In this document: positions 10,336 through 19,421 of the stretch, one piece after another | Numbering within the stretch: the first letter of the stretch is position 1 | Layout: each line of letters starts with the position of its first letter | DNA from: Phytopseudomonas seleniipraecipitans | GTDB taxonomy: Bacteria; Pseudomonadota; Gammaproteobacteria; Pseudomonadales; Pseudomonadaceae | DNA length: 64,000 nucleotides | Direction: 5' to 3' | Assembly (NCBI RefSeq): GCF_900102335.1 | Contig: NZ_FNBM01000001.1 | Location: forward strand, 186,001 to 250,000 | Translations under genes and position numbers: made by a program | Notes under the pieces: model-generated | The model's database searches: none | Told to the model about the DNA's origin: nothing | Seen by the model: only the letters and a program-made list of their open reading frames with translations

Positions 10336-11148
10336 TCAGCTATTGTCCGGCAGTAGGAAGTTGCCCGGCCCGGCGTTGTCCAGGGTCGGCACTTCGGCTT
10401 CATCCTTGAGGTCGACACCCGACAGCTGGCGCCGGCAGGCCTCACGCATCAGGTACAGCAAGCGGAAGGTCGCCATGCTGTAGCTGAGGCCCTCCAGGCG
10501 CACATTGGAGATGCAGTTGCGGTAGGCGTCGTTGAGGCCGACCCGGGGCGCATAGGTGAAGTACAGGCCCAGGCTGTCGGGCGAACTCAGGCCTGGGCGT
10601 TCACCGATCAGGATCACCGTCATCTTGGCGCCCAGCCGCTCGCCGACTTCGTCCGCCACCGCGACCCGGCCCTGTTCGACCAGGGTGATGGGTGCCAGCT
10701 TCCAGCCTTCTTCGCCAATCTGTTCGAGCAGTCGTTCCAGAAATGGCAGGCTGTGGCGGCGCACGGCCAGGGACGACAGGCCGTCGGCGATGACGATGGC
10801 CAGGTCATAACCGCGGCCCTTCTCGCTGGCGTAGTCATCCAGGGCCTGTGCCGATTCCTCGTTGAGGCGGCGGCCCAGATCCGGGCGCTGCAGGTAGATA
10901 TGCCGGTCCGCTGCCGCGCTTTGCACCAGCAGGGTGTCGAGCCCGCGCCCCTGCAGCTCCTCGCGCAGACCTTCATGGTCGAACGGCAGGTGCACGGCGT
11001 CACGGGCCTGGGCGTGGGCGAACTGGAAATCCAGCTGGGCAGCGGTCGGCAGGCTGGTACCCGCCCGCCCCAGGGCGATACGCGCCGGCGTGAGTTGCCG
11101 CAAGTGTTGCCAGGGGTTTTCGGTAGCAGGGGATTTGTCGTCTGGCAT
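10336..11148 (-). CDS. eutC: Ethanolamine ammonia-lyase, small subunit
   Basis: Beta subunit of the adenosylcobalamin-dependent lyase that converts ethanolamine to acetaldehyde and ammonia. Its 270 residues match EutC. Hallmarks are [20 protein letters not shown] near the N-terminus, [11 protein letters not shown] in the middle and [15 protein letters not shown] plus the terminal CISNVR region. GAGG lies just upstream of the ATG at 11148, 30 bases after eutB. It is the last gene of exaC-eat-eutB-eutC and ends against the converging GST-like gene with no visible terminator. Confidence 0.95.
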   Translation of the reverse strand: MPDDKSPATENPWQHLRQLTPARIALGRAGTSLPTAAQLDFQFAHAQARDAVHLPFDHEGLREELQGRGLDTLLVQSAAADRHIYLQRPDLGRRLNEESAQALDDYASEKGRGYDLAIVIADGLSSLAVRRHSLPFLERLLEQIGEEGWKLAPITLVEQGRVAVADEVGERLGAKMTVILIGERPGLSSPDSLGLYFTYAPRVGLNDAYRNCISNVRLEGLSYSMATFRLLYLMREACRRQLSGVDLKDEAEVPTLDNAGPGNFLLPDNS

Positions 11149-11178
11149 GGAAACCTCGAGGCGAGCGAGAAGGGTGAG

Positions 11179-12573
11179 TCAGGCGAGTTGCGCCAGGGCC
11201 TTGCGGAAGGCCGGCGGCAGTTCATCGCCCATGCGCAGGCGGCCACCCTGTTGCTGGAAGATGCCCATGCGCGCCAGCCACTCTTCAAATTCCGGGGCGA
11301 CGTGCAGGCCAAGCACCTTGCGCGCATACAGCGCGTCATGGAACGAGGTGGTCTGGTAGTTGAGCATCACGTCGTCGGAACCGGGAATACCCATGATGAA
11401 GTTGATGCCGGCGGCGCCGAGCAATGTCAGCAGTGTATCCATATCGTCCTGGTCGGCCTCGGCGTGGTTGGTGTAGCAGATGTCGCAACCCATCGGCACG
11501 CCAAGCAACTTGCCGCAGAAATGATCCTCCAGGCCCGCGCGGATGATCTGTTTGCCGTTGTACAGGTACTCCGGCCCGATGAAACCGACCACCGTGTTGA
11601 CCAGAAACGGATTGTAGTGGCGGGCCACCGCATAGGCGCGGGTTTCGCAGGTCTGCTGGTCGACGTTGTGGTGAGCGTTGGCGGACAGAGCACTGCCCTG
11701 GCCGGTTTCGAAGTACATCAGGTTGTTGCCCACGGTGCCGCGCTTGAGGCTCAGGCCAGCTTCGTAACCCTCCTGCAGCACCTTGAGGGTGACCCCAAAG
11801 CTGGCATTGGCCGCCTCGGTGCCGGCGATCGACTGGAACACCAGGTCCAGCGGCGCACCACGCTCGATGGCCGCGATGGAACTGGTGACGTGGGTCAGTA
11901 CGCACGACTGGGTGGGTATTTCATAGCGCTGGATGATCGCGTCGAGCATCTCCAGCAGGGCGCGGATCGAGCTTGCGCTGTCGGTGGCCGGGTTGATGCC
12001 GATCATGGCGTCGCCATTACCGTACAGCAGGCCATCGAGGATGCTGGCGGCGATGCCGGCCGGGTCGTCGGTGGGGTGGTTGGGCTGCAGCCGCGTGGAC
12101 ATCCGTCCGCGCAGGCCAACGGTGTTGCGAAAACGGGTAACCACCCGGGTCTTTTGAGCCACCAGTATCAGGTCCTGCACGCGCATGATCTTCGACACCG
12201 CGGCTGCCATTTCCGGCGTCAGCCCGGGAGCCAGGGCGCTCAGGCTGGCCTCGTCGGCGGCTTCACCGAGCAGCCAGTCGCGCAGGCCGCCCACCGTCAG
12301 GTGGCTAACGGGGGCGAAGGCGGCGATATCGTGGGTGTCCACAATCAGCCGAGTGACTTCATCCTGTTCATAGGGAATCAGCGCTTCCTGCAAAAAATGT
12401 TTGAGCGGCACGTTGGCCAGCGCCATCTGCGCCGCGGCGCGTTCGGCATCGCTCTGCGCGGCGACCTCCGCCAGGTAATCGCCGGAGCGTGCCGGGCTGG
12501 CCTTGGCCATCAGCTCGCGCAAGCTGTCGAAGCTCCAGGTCATATTGCCGATGGTATGGGTAAAGCGAGCCAT
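11179..12573 (-). CDS. eutB: Ethanolamine ammonia-lyase, large subunit
   Basis: Catalytic alpha subunit (TIM barrel) of ethanolamine ammonia-lyase, 464 residues, close to the usual 450-465. Family segments include LMAKASPARSGDYLAEVAA near the start, ATRFRN-like VVTRFRNTVGLRGRMSTRLQ, NHPTDDPAGIAAS, and the C-terminal GCDICYTNHAEADQDDMD. GGAG precedes the ATG. Eut microcompartment shell genes and the EutA reactivase are not present in the window, so the pathway here is the simple cytosolic type, and coenzyme B12 must come from elsewhere in the genome. Confidence 0.96.
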   Translation of the reverse strand: MARFTHTIGNMTWSFDSLRELMAKASPARSGDYLAEVAAQSDAERAAAQMALANVPLKHFLQEALIPYEQDEVTRLIVDTHDIAAFAPVSHLTVGGLRDWLLGEAADEASLSALAPGLTPEMAAAVSKIMRVQDLILVAQKTRVVTRFRNTVGLRGRMSTRLQPNHPTDDPAGIAASILDGLLYGNGDAMIGINPATDSASSIRALLEMLDAIIQRYEIPTQSCVLTHVTSSIAAIERGAPLDLVFQSIAGTEAANASFGVTLKVLQEGYEAGLSLKRGTVGNNLMYFETGQGSALSANAHHNVDQQTCETRAYAVARHYNPFLVNTVVGFIGPEYLYNGKQIIRAGLEDHFCGKLLGVPMGCDICYTNHAEADQDDMDTLLTLLGAAGINFIMGIPGSDDVMLNYQTTSFHDALYARKVLGLHVAPEFEEWLARMGIFQQQGGRLRMGDELPPAFRKALAQLA

Positions 12574-12618
12574 AGCATGTCTCCTGTCGTGGCCGCCGGA
12601 GCGGCCACTTGGGGTGGA

Positions 12619-14064
12619 TCAGCGCAGGGAGCGTTCGGCGGCCTGGATGGCAGCGAACTCTTCCTCCGGCGTGCCGGAAACCAGATGGTGACGGCTGTAC
12701 AAAGCGAAGTAAGCGATAAACAGCGCGTAAATGACCGCAGCGCCGATCACGACCCGTGGGTCGACCAGGAAGCCGGCGACCAGTGCCACGGCAGCCAGTA
12801 CCAGTGCCACACCCGAGGTCAGGGCACCGCCAGGCGTGCGATATGGGCGCGGCATGTCCGGGCGACGCACGCGCAGGGTGATGTGCGCAGCCATCATCAG
12901 GACATACGACAGCGTTGCGCCGAATACCGCCACCAGAATCAGCAGATCGCCCTGGCCGCTCAGCGACAGGCCGAAGCCGACGATGCCCGGGACGATCAAC
13001 GCCATCACCGGCGCCTTGTTGCGGTTGGTCAGCGACAAGCCGCGTGGCAAGTAACCGGCGCGCGACAGGGCGAAGATCTGCCGCGAATAGGCGTAGATGA
13101 TCGAGAAGAAGCTGGCGATCAGGCCGGCCAGACCAACCAGGTTGACGAACTGGCTCATCCACGTCGAGCCGCCGTAGACCTTGACCAGCGATTCCACCAG
13201 CGGGTTGCCCGAAGCGATCAGCGACTGGGCGCCGGCCGCGCCAGGGCCAACCAGCAGGATCAGGCCGGCGAAGGCCAGCAGCACCAGCATGGCGCCGATC
13301 AGGCCGCGGGGCAGGTCGCGTTTCGGGTCTTTGGTTTCTTCAGCGGCCAGGGGCACGCCTTCGACGGCCAGGAAGAACCAGATCGCGTAGGGCAGGGCAG
13401 CCCAGATGCCCAGGTAGCCAAACGGCAGGAAGCTGCTGGCGCCGGTGGCCTCGGTGGCCGGGATGTCGAACAGGTTGGCAACCTGGAAGTGCGGAATCAT
13501 GGCAACGATGTAGACGCCCAGCGCGATTGCCGCCACGGCGGTGATGGCGAACATCAGCTTCAGGGCCTCACCGGCACCGAGAATGTGAATGCCGATGAAC
13601 ACCACATAGAAGACCAGGTAGATGATCCATCCGCCGATGCCGAACAGCGACTCGCAGTAGGCGCCGATAAAGCAGGCGATGGCTGCGGGGGCGATGGCGT
13701 ATTCGATGAGGATCGCCGTACCGGTCAGGAAGCCGCCCCAGGGGCCGAACGCGGTACGGGTGAAGCCGTAGCCGCCACCCGCTGTCGGAATCATCGAAGA
13801 CAGTTCGGCCAGCGAGAAGCACATGCACAGGTACATCGTCGCCATCAGCAACGTGGCGATGAACATGCCGCCCCAGCCGCCTTGCGCCAGCCCGAAGTTC
13901 CAGCCGGCATAGTCGCCGGAAATCACATAGGCCACGCCGAGGCCGATCAACAGGATCCAGCCGGCGGCGCCTTGCTTCAATTGCCGGTTGGCAAAGTAGT
14001 CGGCGCTGACTGCTTCGGTTTCCACACCGCCCTGAGAGGGTGTGGTCAGTGTCTCTTTGGACAT
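12619..14064 (-). CDS. eat: Ethanolamine permease (APC family)
   Basis: Inner-membrane APC-superfamily importer, 481 residues with about twelve hydrophobic segments, placed between the aldehyde dehydrogenase and eutB. The Eat-type ethanolamine permease is recognisable from GGYGFTRTAFGPWGGFLTG near residue 100 and EETKDPKRDLPRGLIGA near 240, and from its context. The start at 14064 is set by AAGGAG six bases upstream; a frame beginning eight codons earlier is less likely. It probably brings ethanolamine released from phosphatidylethanolamine into the cytoplasm. Confidence 0.92.
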   Translation of the reverse strand: MSKETLTTPSQGGVETEAVSADYFANRQLKQGAAGWILLIGLGVAYVISGDYAGWNFGLAQGGWGGMFIATLLMATMYLCMCFSLAELSSMIPTAGGGYGFTRTAFGPWGGFLTGTAILIEYAIAPAAIACFIGAYCESLFGIGGWIIYLVFYVVFIGIHILGAGEALKLMFAITAVAAIALGVYIVAMIPHFQVANLFDIPATEATGASSFLPFGYLGIWAALPYAIWFFLAVEGVPLAAEETKDPKRDLPRGLIGAMLVLLAFAGLILLVGPGAAGAQSLIASGNPLVESLVKVYGGSTWMSQFVNLVGLAGLIASFFSIIYAYSRQIFALSRAGYLPRGLSLTNRNKAPVMALIVPGIVGFGLSLSGQGDLLILVAVFGATLSYVLMMAAHITLRVRRPDMPRPYRTPGGALTSGVALVLAAVALVAGFLVDPRVVIGAAVIYALFIAYFALYSRHHLVSGTPEEEFAAIQAAERSLR

Positions 14065-14139
14065 TTCAGACTCCTTCATGCCCGCCACGCGGTGGCGGGC
14101 TCTGCTTTATGGGTTGGCTAGCTAGGGCAAATCGGCAGA

Positions 14140-15660
14140 TCAGAAGAAGCCCAGTGGGTTGATGTCGTAGCTGATCAGCAGGTTCTTGGTCTGCTGATAG
14201 TGGTCGAGCATCATCTTGTGGGTTTCGCGCCCGACCCCGGACTTTTTGTAGCCGCCAAAGGCAGCGTGCGCCGGGTACAGGTGATAGCAGTTGGTCCATA
14301 CGCGGCCGGCCTTGATGCCACGGCCCATGCGGTAGGCGCGGTTGATGTCGCGCGTCCACACGCCGGCGCCCAGGCCAAACTCAGTGTCGTTGGCGATGGC
14401 CAGAGCCTCGGCTTCGTCCTTGAAGGTGGTCACGCCGACCACTGGGCCGAAGATCTCCTCCTGGAATACGCGCATCTTGTTGGTGCCCTTGAGCAGGGTC
14501 GGCTGGATGTAATAACCGCCTGCCAGGTCCCCTTCGAGTTTCTCGGTGGCGCCGCCCGTGAGCAGCTCGGCGCCCTCCTGCTGGGCGATCTCCAGGTAGC
14601 CGAGGATCTTGTCGTACTGCTGCTGCGAGGCCTGGGCGCCGACCATGGTTTCGGTGTCCAGCGGGTTGCCGCGCTTGATGGCCTTGATCTTCTTCATCAC
14701 TTCGACCATGAACGGCTCGAAGATCGACTCCTGCACCAGCGCACGCGACGGGCAGGTGCACACCTCGCCCTGGTTGAAGAAGGCCAGCACCAAGCCTTCG
14801 GCAGCCTTCTCGATAAACGCCGGCTCGGCCTGCATGATGTCTTCGAAGAACACGTTCGGGCTCTTGCCGCCCAGCTCCACGGTGCTCGGGATGATGTTGG
14901 CGGCGGCGCATTTCATGATGTGCGAGCCGACCGGCGTGGAGCCGGTAAAGGCGATCTTGGCGATGCGCGTGCTGGTGGCCAGGGCCTCGCCGGCCTCACG
15001 GCCAAAGCCCTGGACGATGTTCAGCACGCCCGGCGGCAGCAGGTCGCCGACCAGTTCGGCGAACACGCTGATCGACAGCGGCGTCTGCTCGGCGGGCTTG
15101 AGTACCACGCAGTTGCCGGCAGCCAGGGCCGGAGCCAGTTTCCAGGCGGCCATCAGCAGCGGGAAGTTCCAGGGGATAATCTGCCCGACCACGCCCAGCG
15201 GCTCGTGGAAGTGATAAGAGGCGGTGTGTTCGTTGATCTCTGCGGCGCTGCCTTCCTGAGCGCGGATGCAGCCAGCAAAGTAGCGGAAATGATCGGCAGC
15301 CAGCGGCACGTCGGCATTGAGGGTTTCGCGTACGGCCTTGCCGTTGTCCCAGGTTTCGGCCACGGCGAGCAGTTCGAGGTTGGCTTCGATGCGGTCGGCA
15401 ATTTTCAGCAGCACCAGCGCACGGTCCTGCACGGAGGTTTTACCCCAGGCATCGGCGGCGGCATGGGCGGCGTCCAGGGCCTTGTCGATGTCCTTGGCGT
15501 CGGAACGGGGAAATTCACCGATCACCGACGCATCCACCGGGCTGGTGTTGGTGAAGTACTGGCCGGCGACCGGCGCGACGAACTCACCGCCGATGTAATT
15601 GCCATAGCGCGGCTTGAGGGTGACGACGGCGCCTGCGGTACCGGGTTTGGCATAGATCAT
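14140..15660 (-). CDS. exaC: NAD-dependent acetaldehyde dehydrogenase, ExaC type
   Basis: Soluble aldehyde dehydrogenase oxidising the acetaldehyde from ethanolamine to acetate. Its 506 residues equal the length of ExaC. The start at 15660 has GGGAG seven bases upstream and gives the usual [10 protein letters not shown] beginning. Visible elements are the NAD motif [11 protein letters not shown], the glutamate in [10 protein letters not shown] and the catalytic cysteine in [13 protein letters not shown]. It is the first gene of the operon, 75 bases before eat. The divergent AraC-family gene starts 343 bases away and is the likely regulator. Confidence 0.94.
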   Translation of the reverse strand: MIYAKPGTAGAVVTLKPRYGNYIGGEFVAPVAGQYFTNTSPVDASVIGEFPRSDAKDIDKALDAAHAAADAWGKTSVQDRALVLLKIADRIEANLELLAVAETWDNGKAVRETLNADVPLAADHFRYFAGCIRAQEGSAAEINEHTASYHFHEPLGVVGQIIPWNFPLLMAAWKLAPALAAGNCVVLKPAEQTPLSISVFAELVGDLLPPGVLNIVQGFGREAGEALATSTRIAKIAFTGSTPVGSHIMKCAAANIIPSTVELGGKSPNVFFEDIMQAEPAFIEKAAEGLVLAFFNQGEVCTCPSRALVQESIFEPFMVEVMKKIKAIKRGNPLDTETMVGAQASQQQYDKILGYLEIAQQEGAELLTGGATEKLEGDLAGGYYIQPTLLKGTNKMRVFQEEIFGPVVGVTTFKDEAEALAIANDTEFGLGAGVWTRDINRAYRMGRGIKAGRVWTNCYHLYPAHAAFGGYKKSGVGRETHKMMLDHYQQTKNLLISYDINPLGFF

Positions 15661-16003
15661 AAAATTCTCCCAAGGACGATTTCTTGTAGTTGTGCCGCCG
15701 AGCAGGCCGGCTGGGGTCTCGCTCGAACTATGAGACGAATTCATGTGGCCGACTTGACGCTAGGCGAGGCTGGCTGTTCTGCAAAGTCAAATTTCACTTA
15801 TGACCTGCACCGTGTCGTGGTGGGTCAATTGGTGTGCGCCGTTTCGGTGCGAGTGTTTCCGAACGACTCGTTTTAGGGCCATAAATCGCGTCGCTGTTTA
15901 CTGCCTGTCGCCCGCTGTTGCTCCATCAGCGGCCATGCGGGCATCTTCGGAGTAGCGGCGTGTTTCTTGCTTCAAGACATAAATTGTCACGAAGGAGGCG
16001 CCG
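15661..16003. promoter_or_regulatory. Divergent control region between exaC and the AraC-type regulator
   Basis: No gene is seen in these 343 bases, which must hold the promoters of both the exaC-eat-eutBC operon and the araC-like gene. I looked for a -24/-12 sigma-54 element toward exaC, because related pseudomonad eut operons use an enhancer-binding protein, and found no convincing match. AraC operators are too degenerate to call by eye. Only the ribosome-binding sites at the two ends are clear. Confidence 0.6.
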
Positions 16004-17095
16004 ATGAGCTCCGTTCTCACCCAGCCTGATTGCTCTGCCGGCTTGTCGTTTCTCGCGGGCGGGCAGACCAATACGGGCGTACTGGCGGCAGCCGCCAGCG
16101 GCCTGTGTGGTTTCATCGAAAAGCACGGCGGCGACCCGGATCGCATCCTCGGCGTATCGGGCATTGACCCGGAGTCCTTGCGCCACCCGACGCTGAGCCT
16201 GGCCCTGCCCAATTACTGCCAAGTGCTGGAAGAGGCCTCGCGGCAGTCCGGCTGCGACAACTTCGGGCTCTATTACGGGCAGCAGTTCAAACCACAGGCG
16301 CTGGGGCTGCTGGGCTATATCGGTTTGTGCTCGGCGACTGTCGAGCAGGCGTTGATCAACTTCGCGCGCGCTTTCCCGCTGCATCAGCGCAACAGCCTGA
16401 TCCGCCTGGTGGACGAGGGCGAGTGCTACCGCTTCGACTATCAGGTTCGCCACGGTGCGATCCTGTGCCGCCGTCAGGACGCCGAGCTGACCCTGGGCAT
16501 GGCCCTCAACCTGGTGCGTCACGTACTGGGCAGCCAGTGGGCGCCGCGCGCGGTGCACTTCGAGCATCCGCGGCCCGAGCACTGGCACGAGCACTGCAAA
16601 GTCTTCGATGCACCGGTGTATTTCGAGCAGCCATTCAATTCCCTGGTCATCCCCAAACGCGGCCTGGACCGCGCCATGCCCCAGGGTGACGCGGTATTGC
16701 TGCTGGTGATGCAGGACTCCCTCAGCCAGCTGAGCAACCTGAGCGGTCGCGGTACGCGGGATATCGTCGATGACGTGCGCGAGCAGATTCGCCAGCAATT
16801 ACTGTCTGGCGAACCCGTGCTCGAGCAGGTGGCCGAGCAGTTGGGCATGAGCAACTGGTCATTGCAGCGGCGGTTGCGTGAGCAGGGGCTGAATTTCTCC
16901 GCGGTGGTGGACAAGCTGCGCTGCGAGCTGGCTACGCATTACCTGCGCCAACACCAACTGCCCATCTCCAACCTGGCGCCGCTGCTCGGCTACTCGGAAG
17001 TCAGCGCATTTTCACGCGCTTTCCGCCGCTGGTTCGGCGTCAGCCCGCGGCAGTGGAGACACGACAGCGATGGCGTAGGTGGGCGCCGGCACTGA
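16004..17095 (+). CDS. AraC-family transcriptional regulator, divergent from the ethanolamine operon
   Basis: DNA-binding regulator of 363 residues with the OruR/Arabinose_bd-type layout: an N-terminal ligand domain at about 40-235 (LPNYCQVLEEASRQSGCDNF onward) and two helix-turn-helix motifs in the last 100 residues (EQVAEQLGMSNWSLQRRL, then LLGYSEVSAFSRAFRRW). AAGGAGG precedes the ATG at 16004. Its position divergent from exaC suggests it activates ethanolamine use. That is inferred from position only; the ligand is not shown. Confidence 0.88.
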   Translation: MSSVLTQPDCSAGLSFLAGGQTNTGVLAAAASGLCGFIEKHGGDPDRILGVSGIDPESLRHPTLSLALPNYCQVLEEASRQSGCDNFGLYYGQQFKPQALGLLGYIGLCSATVEQALINFARAFPLHQRNSLIRLVDEGECYRFDYQVRHGAILCRRQDAELTLGMALNLVRHVLGSQWAPRAVHFEHPRPEHWHEHCKVFDAPVYFEQPFNSLVIPKRGLDRAMPQGDAVLLLVMQDSLSQLSNLSGRGTRDIVDDVREQIRQQLLSGEPVLEQVAEQLGMSNWSLQRRLREQGLNFSAVVDKLRCELATHYLRQHQLPISNLAPLLGYSEVSAFSRAFRRWFGVSPRQWRHDSDGVGGRRH

Positions 17096-17406
17096 GTGAC
17101 TGGCTGTGTGGCCCTCCGATGGGCATCTCGCAAAAGAGCTGGCTTGGTTTTGGCTGCTAGTGACCAGAAGGCCAATACGCCAGCCCCCTCTATATATGGC
17201 ACCCGTTACAAACGGTGCATCTAACCGGCTCCCGTCCAGAAGTGGGAAAGGAAGTCCCCTTGCCTCGAGTCTGAACCCTGCTCGGCAAATGTTGGCAGCG
17301 AGTCTTGACCGAAGTGCGCCGTTCAGCCGGCTTTGCGATGGCTTACGGGTCGCTTTTTCGAGCGTCGCGATCAACGCCGTTATCTCGTGGCCCATGGAGC
17401 CTGCGC
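17096..17406. other. Gene-free stretch between the AraC regulator and the DUF1349 gene
   Basis: I see no coding region here that is supported by a ribosome-binding site or family match. The only structure is an imperfect short inverted repeat at 17199-17218 (GCACCCGTTAC, then AAACGGTGC) just after a TATATATGG stretch. It has no T run and is not a convincing terminator. Confidence 0.5.
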
Positions 17407-17991
17407 ATGAATATCGATTTTCGACGTGGCGAATGGCTGAATCGTCCCGACACCTCAGAGGTTTCGGAACACAGCCTGACGATGACCACCGAGCAAAAAA
17501 CGGATTTCTGGCGCGAGACCCATTATGGCTTTACCCGCGACACGGCGCATTTTCTAGGTATTGCTACCACCGACGGATTCACGGCGACAATCCGCATTCA
17601 GGGCGAATTCCGCTCCTTGTACGACCAGGCCGGCCTGATGGTGCGGATCGACGAGAAACGTTGGGTGAAGACCGGGGTGGAGTTCACCGACGGGCAAGCG
17701 TTTCTCAGCACTGTCGTCACCGACGGAAAATCGGATTGGTCGGTCTCGCAGCCATTCAAAGAGTTGGAAGACTTCTATATCCGCGTCACGCTTTCCAATG
17801 GCGCGATGCGTATCCAGGCATCCCGCGACGCAAGCTTCTGGCCACTGCTGCGGCTGGCCCCGTTCCCGCTTGCCAATACTTACCAGGTTGGCCCCACGGC
17901 CTGTACCCCGGAACGAAGCGGGCTTGTCGTGCGCTTCTCGGAATTTGCAATTGACCCGGCCACCAGCAAAGATCTTCACGACCTGACGTGA
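17407..17991 (+). CDS. DUF1349 family protein (concanavalin-like fold)
   Basis: Soluble protein of 194 residues matching the DUF1349 / YeaO-like 'regulation of enolase' family with a concanavalin A-like beta-sandwich. The pattern DFWRETHYGFTRDTAHFL, then GEFRSLYDQAGLMVRIDEKR WVKTGVEF and SFWPLLRLAPFP is characteristic. I place the start at 17407 after ATGGAGCC; a longer frame from 17305 has an N-terminus unlike the family. It stands alone between two regulators. The family has no firm biochemical function. Confidence 0.85.
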   Translation: MNIDFRRGEWLNRPDTSEVSEHSLTMTTEQKTDFWRETHYGFTRDTAHFLGIATTDGFTATIRIQGEFRSLYDQAGLMVRIDEKRWVKTGVEFTDGQAFLSTVVTDGKSDWSVSQPFKELEDFYIRVTLSNGAMRIQASRDASFWPLLRLAPFPLANTYQVGPTACTPERSGLVVRFSEFAIDPATSKDLHDLT

Positions 17992-18435
17992 TGGCTCCGT
18001 GCGGCCACCGCGACCCTTTACGCCTAGAAAAGCGAGCAGATTATTTATTGGCACTGTCGGCTCTTGGCGCGAGGCGCGAGGCGCGTTTCATGACCGGCAG
18101 TAAACGGCCAAAAACGGGCCAAAGTAGGGGCTGCAGGGCTGGGCGAACGTCTACTCGACGCAGGCATTGGATGATGAAGGTTGCGGTTTGGGAGTCTGCT
18201 CGCATCTGCGTGCCATACCCTCAGGCTGCAAACAACTGGGGGAGATAGCCCGAAGGCGGACGGTCGCAGGGTTTGCTCAGTGCTGTCCTGCCGTTATGCC
18301 ATCGGTGCCTCGCCCACTCACCGAGGTTTGTCGCGGCCACTTCTATGTCATTGCCACTGCGCTGTTGTGTCAACATTGGTTAATGTCGCCTCACTTATTG
18401 CCTGTCAGATGATCCGCCTCCATTAGGGCCTGTGC
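17992..18435. other. Gene-free stretch upstream of the LysR gene
   Basis: These 444 bases hold no gene I can support. Short open frames are present but have no ribosome-binding sites or recognisable products. A small tandem GCGCGAG-type repeat occurs near 18067-18088. The last 100 bases before 18436 presumably carry the LysR promoter and operator, but no consensus element is obvious. Confidence 0.5.
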
Positions 18436-19299
18436 ATGCTATCAGCTGAACTCAAGTCGTTTCACATGGTGGCCCGCGTGGGGAGCATCACTCACGCGGC
18501 GAAGAAGCTCGGACTCAGCCAGCCCACCGTCACTACGCAGATTCGTAACCTCGAGTCGCAGTATGGGGTCGAGCTGTTCTACCGCGGCGGCAGACGGCTG
18601 ACCGTCAGCGAGGAAGGCGCACGCTTGTTGCCGATGGTGCAGAAGCTGTTGGAGCAGGAAGCCGATATCGAATTTTTCCTGCGCAACAGCGGACACATGC
18701 AGGGCAGTTTGCGCCTGGCGGCCACGGCTCCATATTACGTGCTGGATCTGGTGCGTCGCTTTCGCGAAGCCATGCCGCAGATTCAGGTGACATTGGAGAT
18801 TGGCAACTCCCAACAGGTGATCGAAGCGCTGGAGGAATACCGGGTCGACCTGGCCGCCTCGTCGCAACTGGAAGAGGATGCACGCTTTAGCCGGCTGACA
18901 CTCGGCCACGACCCCTTGGTGCTGGCCGTCCACCGCAGCCACCCGCTGGCGATCCATTCGCGCTTGCTGCCATCGGCATTGGCGGGGCATGCCCTGCTGA
19001 TGCGTGAAGCCGGCTCGACGACGCGCACGCTCACCGAGGGGATACTCCAGCGGGCGGGCGTCGCTCCTGGCCCGCTGCTTGAGATTGGCAGTCGCGAGTC
19101 GATTCGCGAGGCGGTGTTGCGCAATATCGGAATCAGCGTCATTGCCCGCCATGAAGTGCCGGACAACCCAGATCTGCGGGTTATCGAACTCGAGGATGCG
19201 CCGGTGATACCGGAGTATCTGTATTGCCTGCGGGAGCGAAAGCAGGCTCGCCTGCCAGCCGCGTTCCTTAGCATCGCCCGTGAGGTGGCTGAGGGCTGA
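18436..19299 (+). CDS. LysR-family regulator of the phosphonate cluster
   Basis: LysR-type regulator of 287 residues. The N-terminal winged helix is clear (SFHMVARVGSITHAAKKLGL, then SQPTVTTQIRNLE), and a periplasmic-binding-like co-inducer domain spans about 90-287. It is on the same strand and immediately upstream of the aminophosphonate transport and degradation genes, so it is likely their activator, as LysR proteins often are for phnWX-type clusters. The co-inducer may be 2-aminoethylphosphonate or phosphonoacetaldehyde. There is no divergent partner, so the target promoter is probably the 122-bp gap before the ATPase gene. Confidence 0.88.
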   Translation: MLSAELKSFHMVARVGSITHAAKKLGLSQPTVTTQIRNLESQYGVELFYRGGRRLTVSEEGARLLPMVQKLLEQEADIEFFLRNSGHMQGSLRLAATAPYYVLDLVRRFREAMPQIQVTLEIGNSQQVIEALEEYRVDLAASSQLEEDARFSRLTLGHDPLVLAVHRSHPLAIHSRLLPSALAGHALLMREAGSTTRTLTEGILQRAGVAPGPLLEIGSRESIREAVLRNIGISVIARHEVPDNPDLRVIELEDAPVIPEYLYCLRERKQARLPAAFLSIAREVAEG

Positions 19300-19391
19300 G
19301 TCGGCCTCCATCGGTCACAAATATACTGATGCCACTATCGGCAGCTTTTGCCCAACTGCCATAAAGCCTTAGTACACCTCGCCCAATATGG

Positions 19392-19414
19392 ACCTCGTTC
19401 GAATCAAACGAGGT
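19392..19414. promoter_or_regulatory. 8-bp inverted repeat just upstream of the phosphonate transporter ATPase
   Basis: ACCTCGTT and AACGAGGT flank a seven-base spacer and end seven bases before the ATG at 19422. It could be a regulator site or a hairpin hiding the start region of the mRNA. No normal Shine-Dalgarno sequence is visible between it and the ATG. Confidence 0.45.
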
Positions 19415-19421
19415 TCCGCTG

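Noticed and set aside
10753-14121. 1122-codon open frame on the plus strand
   Set aside because: It runs antisense through eutC, eutB and the ethanolamine permease, which have clear motifs, ribosome-binding sites and family lengths. Its translation is rich in Q, H, A, G and R, typical of a shadow of GC-rich third positions.
14200-15876. 558-codon open frame on the plus strand
   Set aside because: Antisense shadow of exaC, without family motifs.
15661-16003. Possible -24/-12 promoter toward exaC
   Set aside because: GGCAC followed by AACTA is present in the reverse complement near 15685-15697, but the GC at -12 is missing, so it fails the key criterion.
19392-19414. tRNA T-loop-like GTTCGAATC
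   Set aside because: The surrounding sequence cannot form acceptor, D or anticodon stems; the piece belongs to a short inverted repeat.
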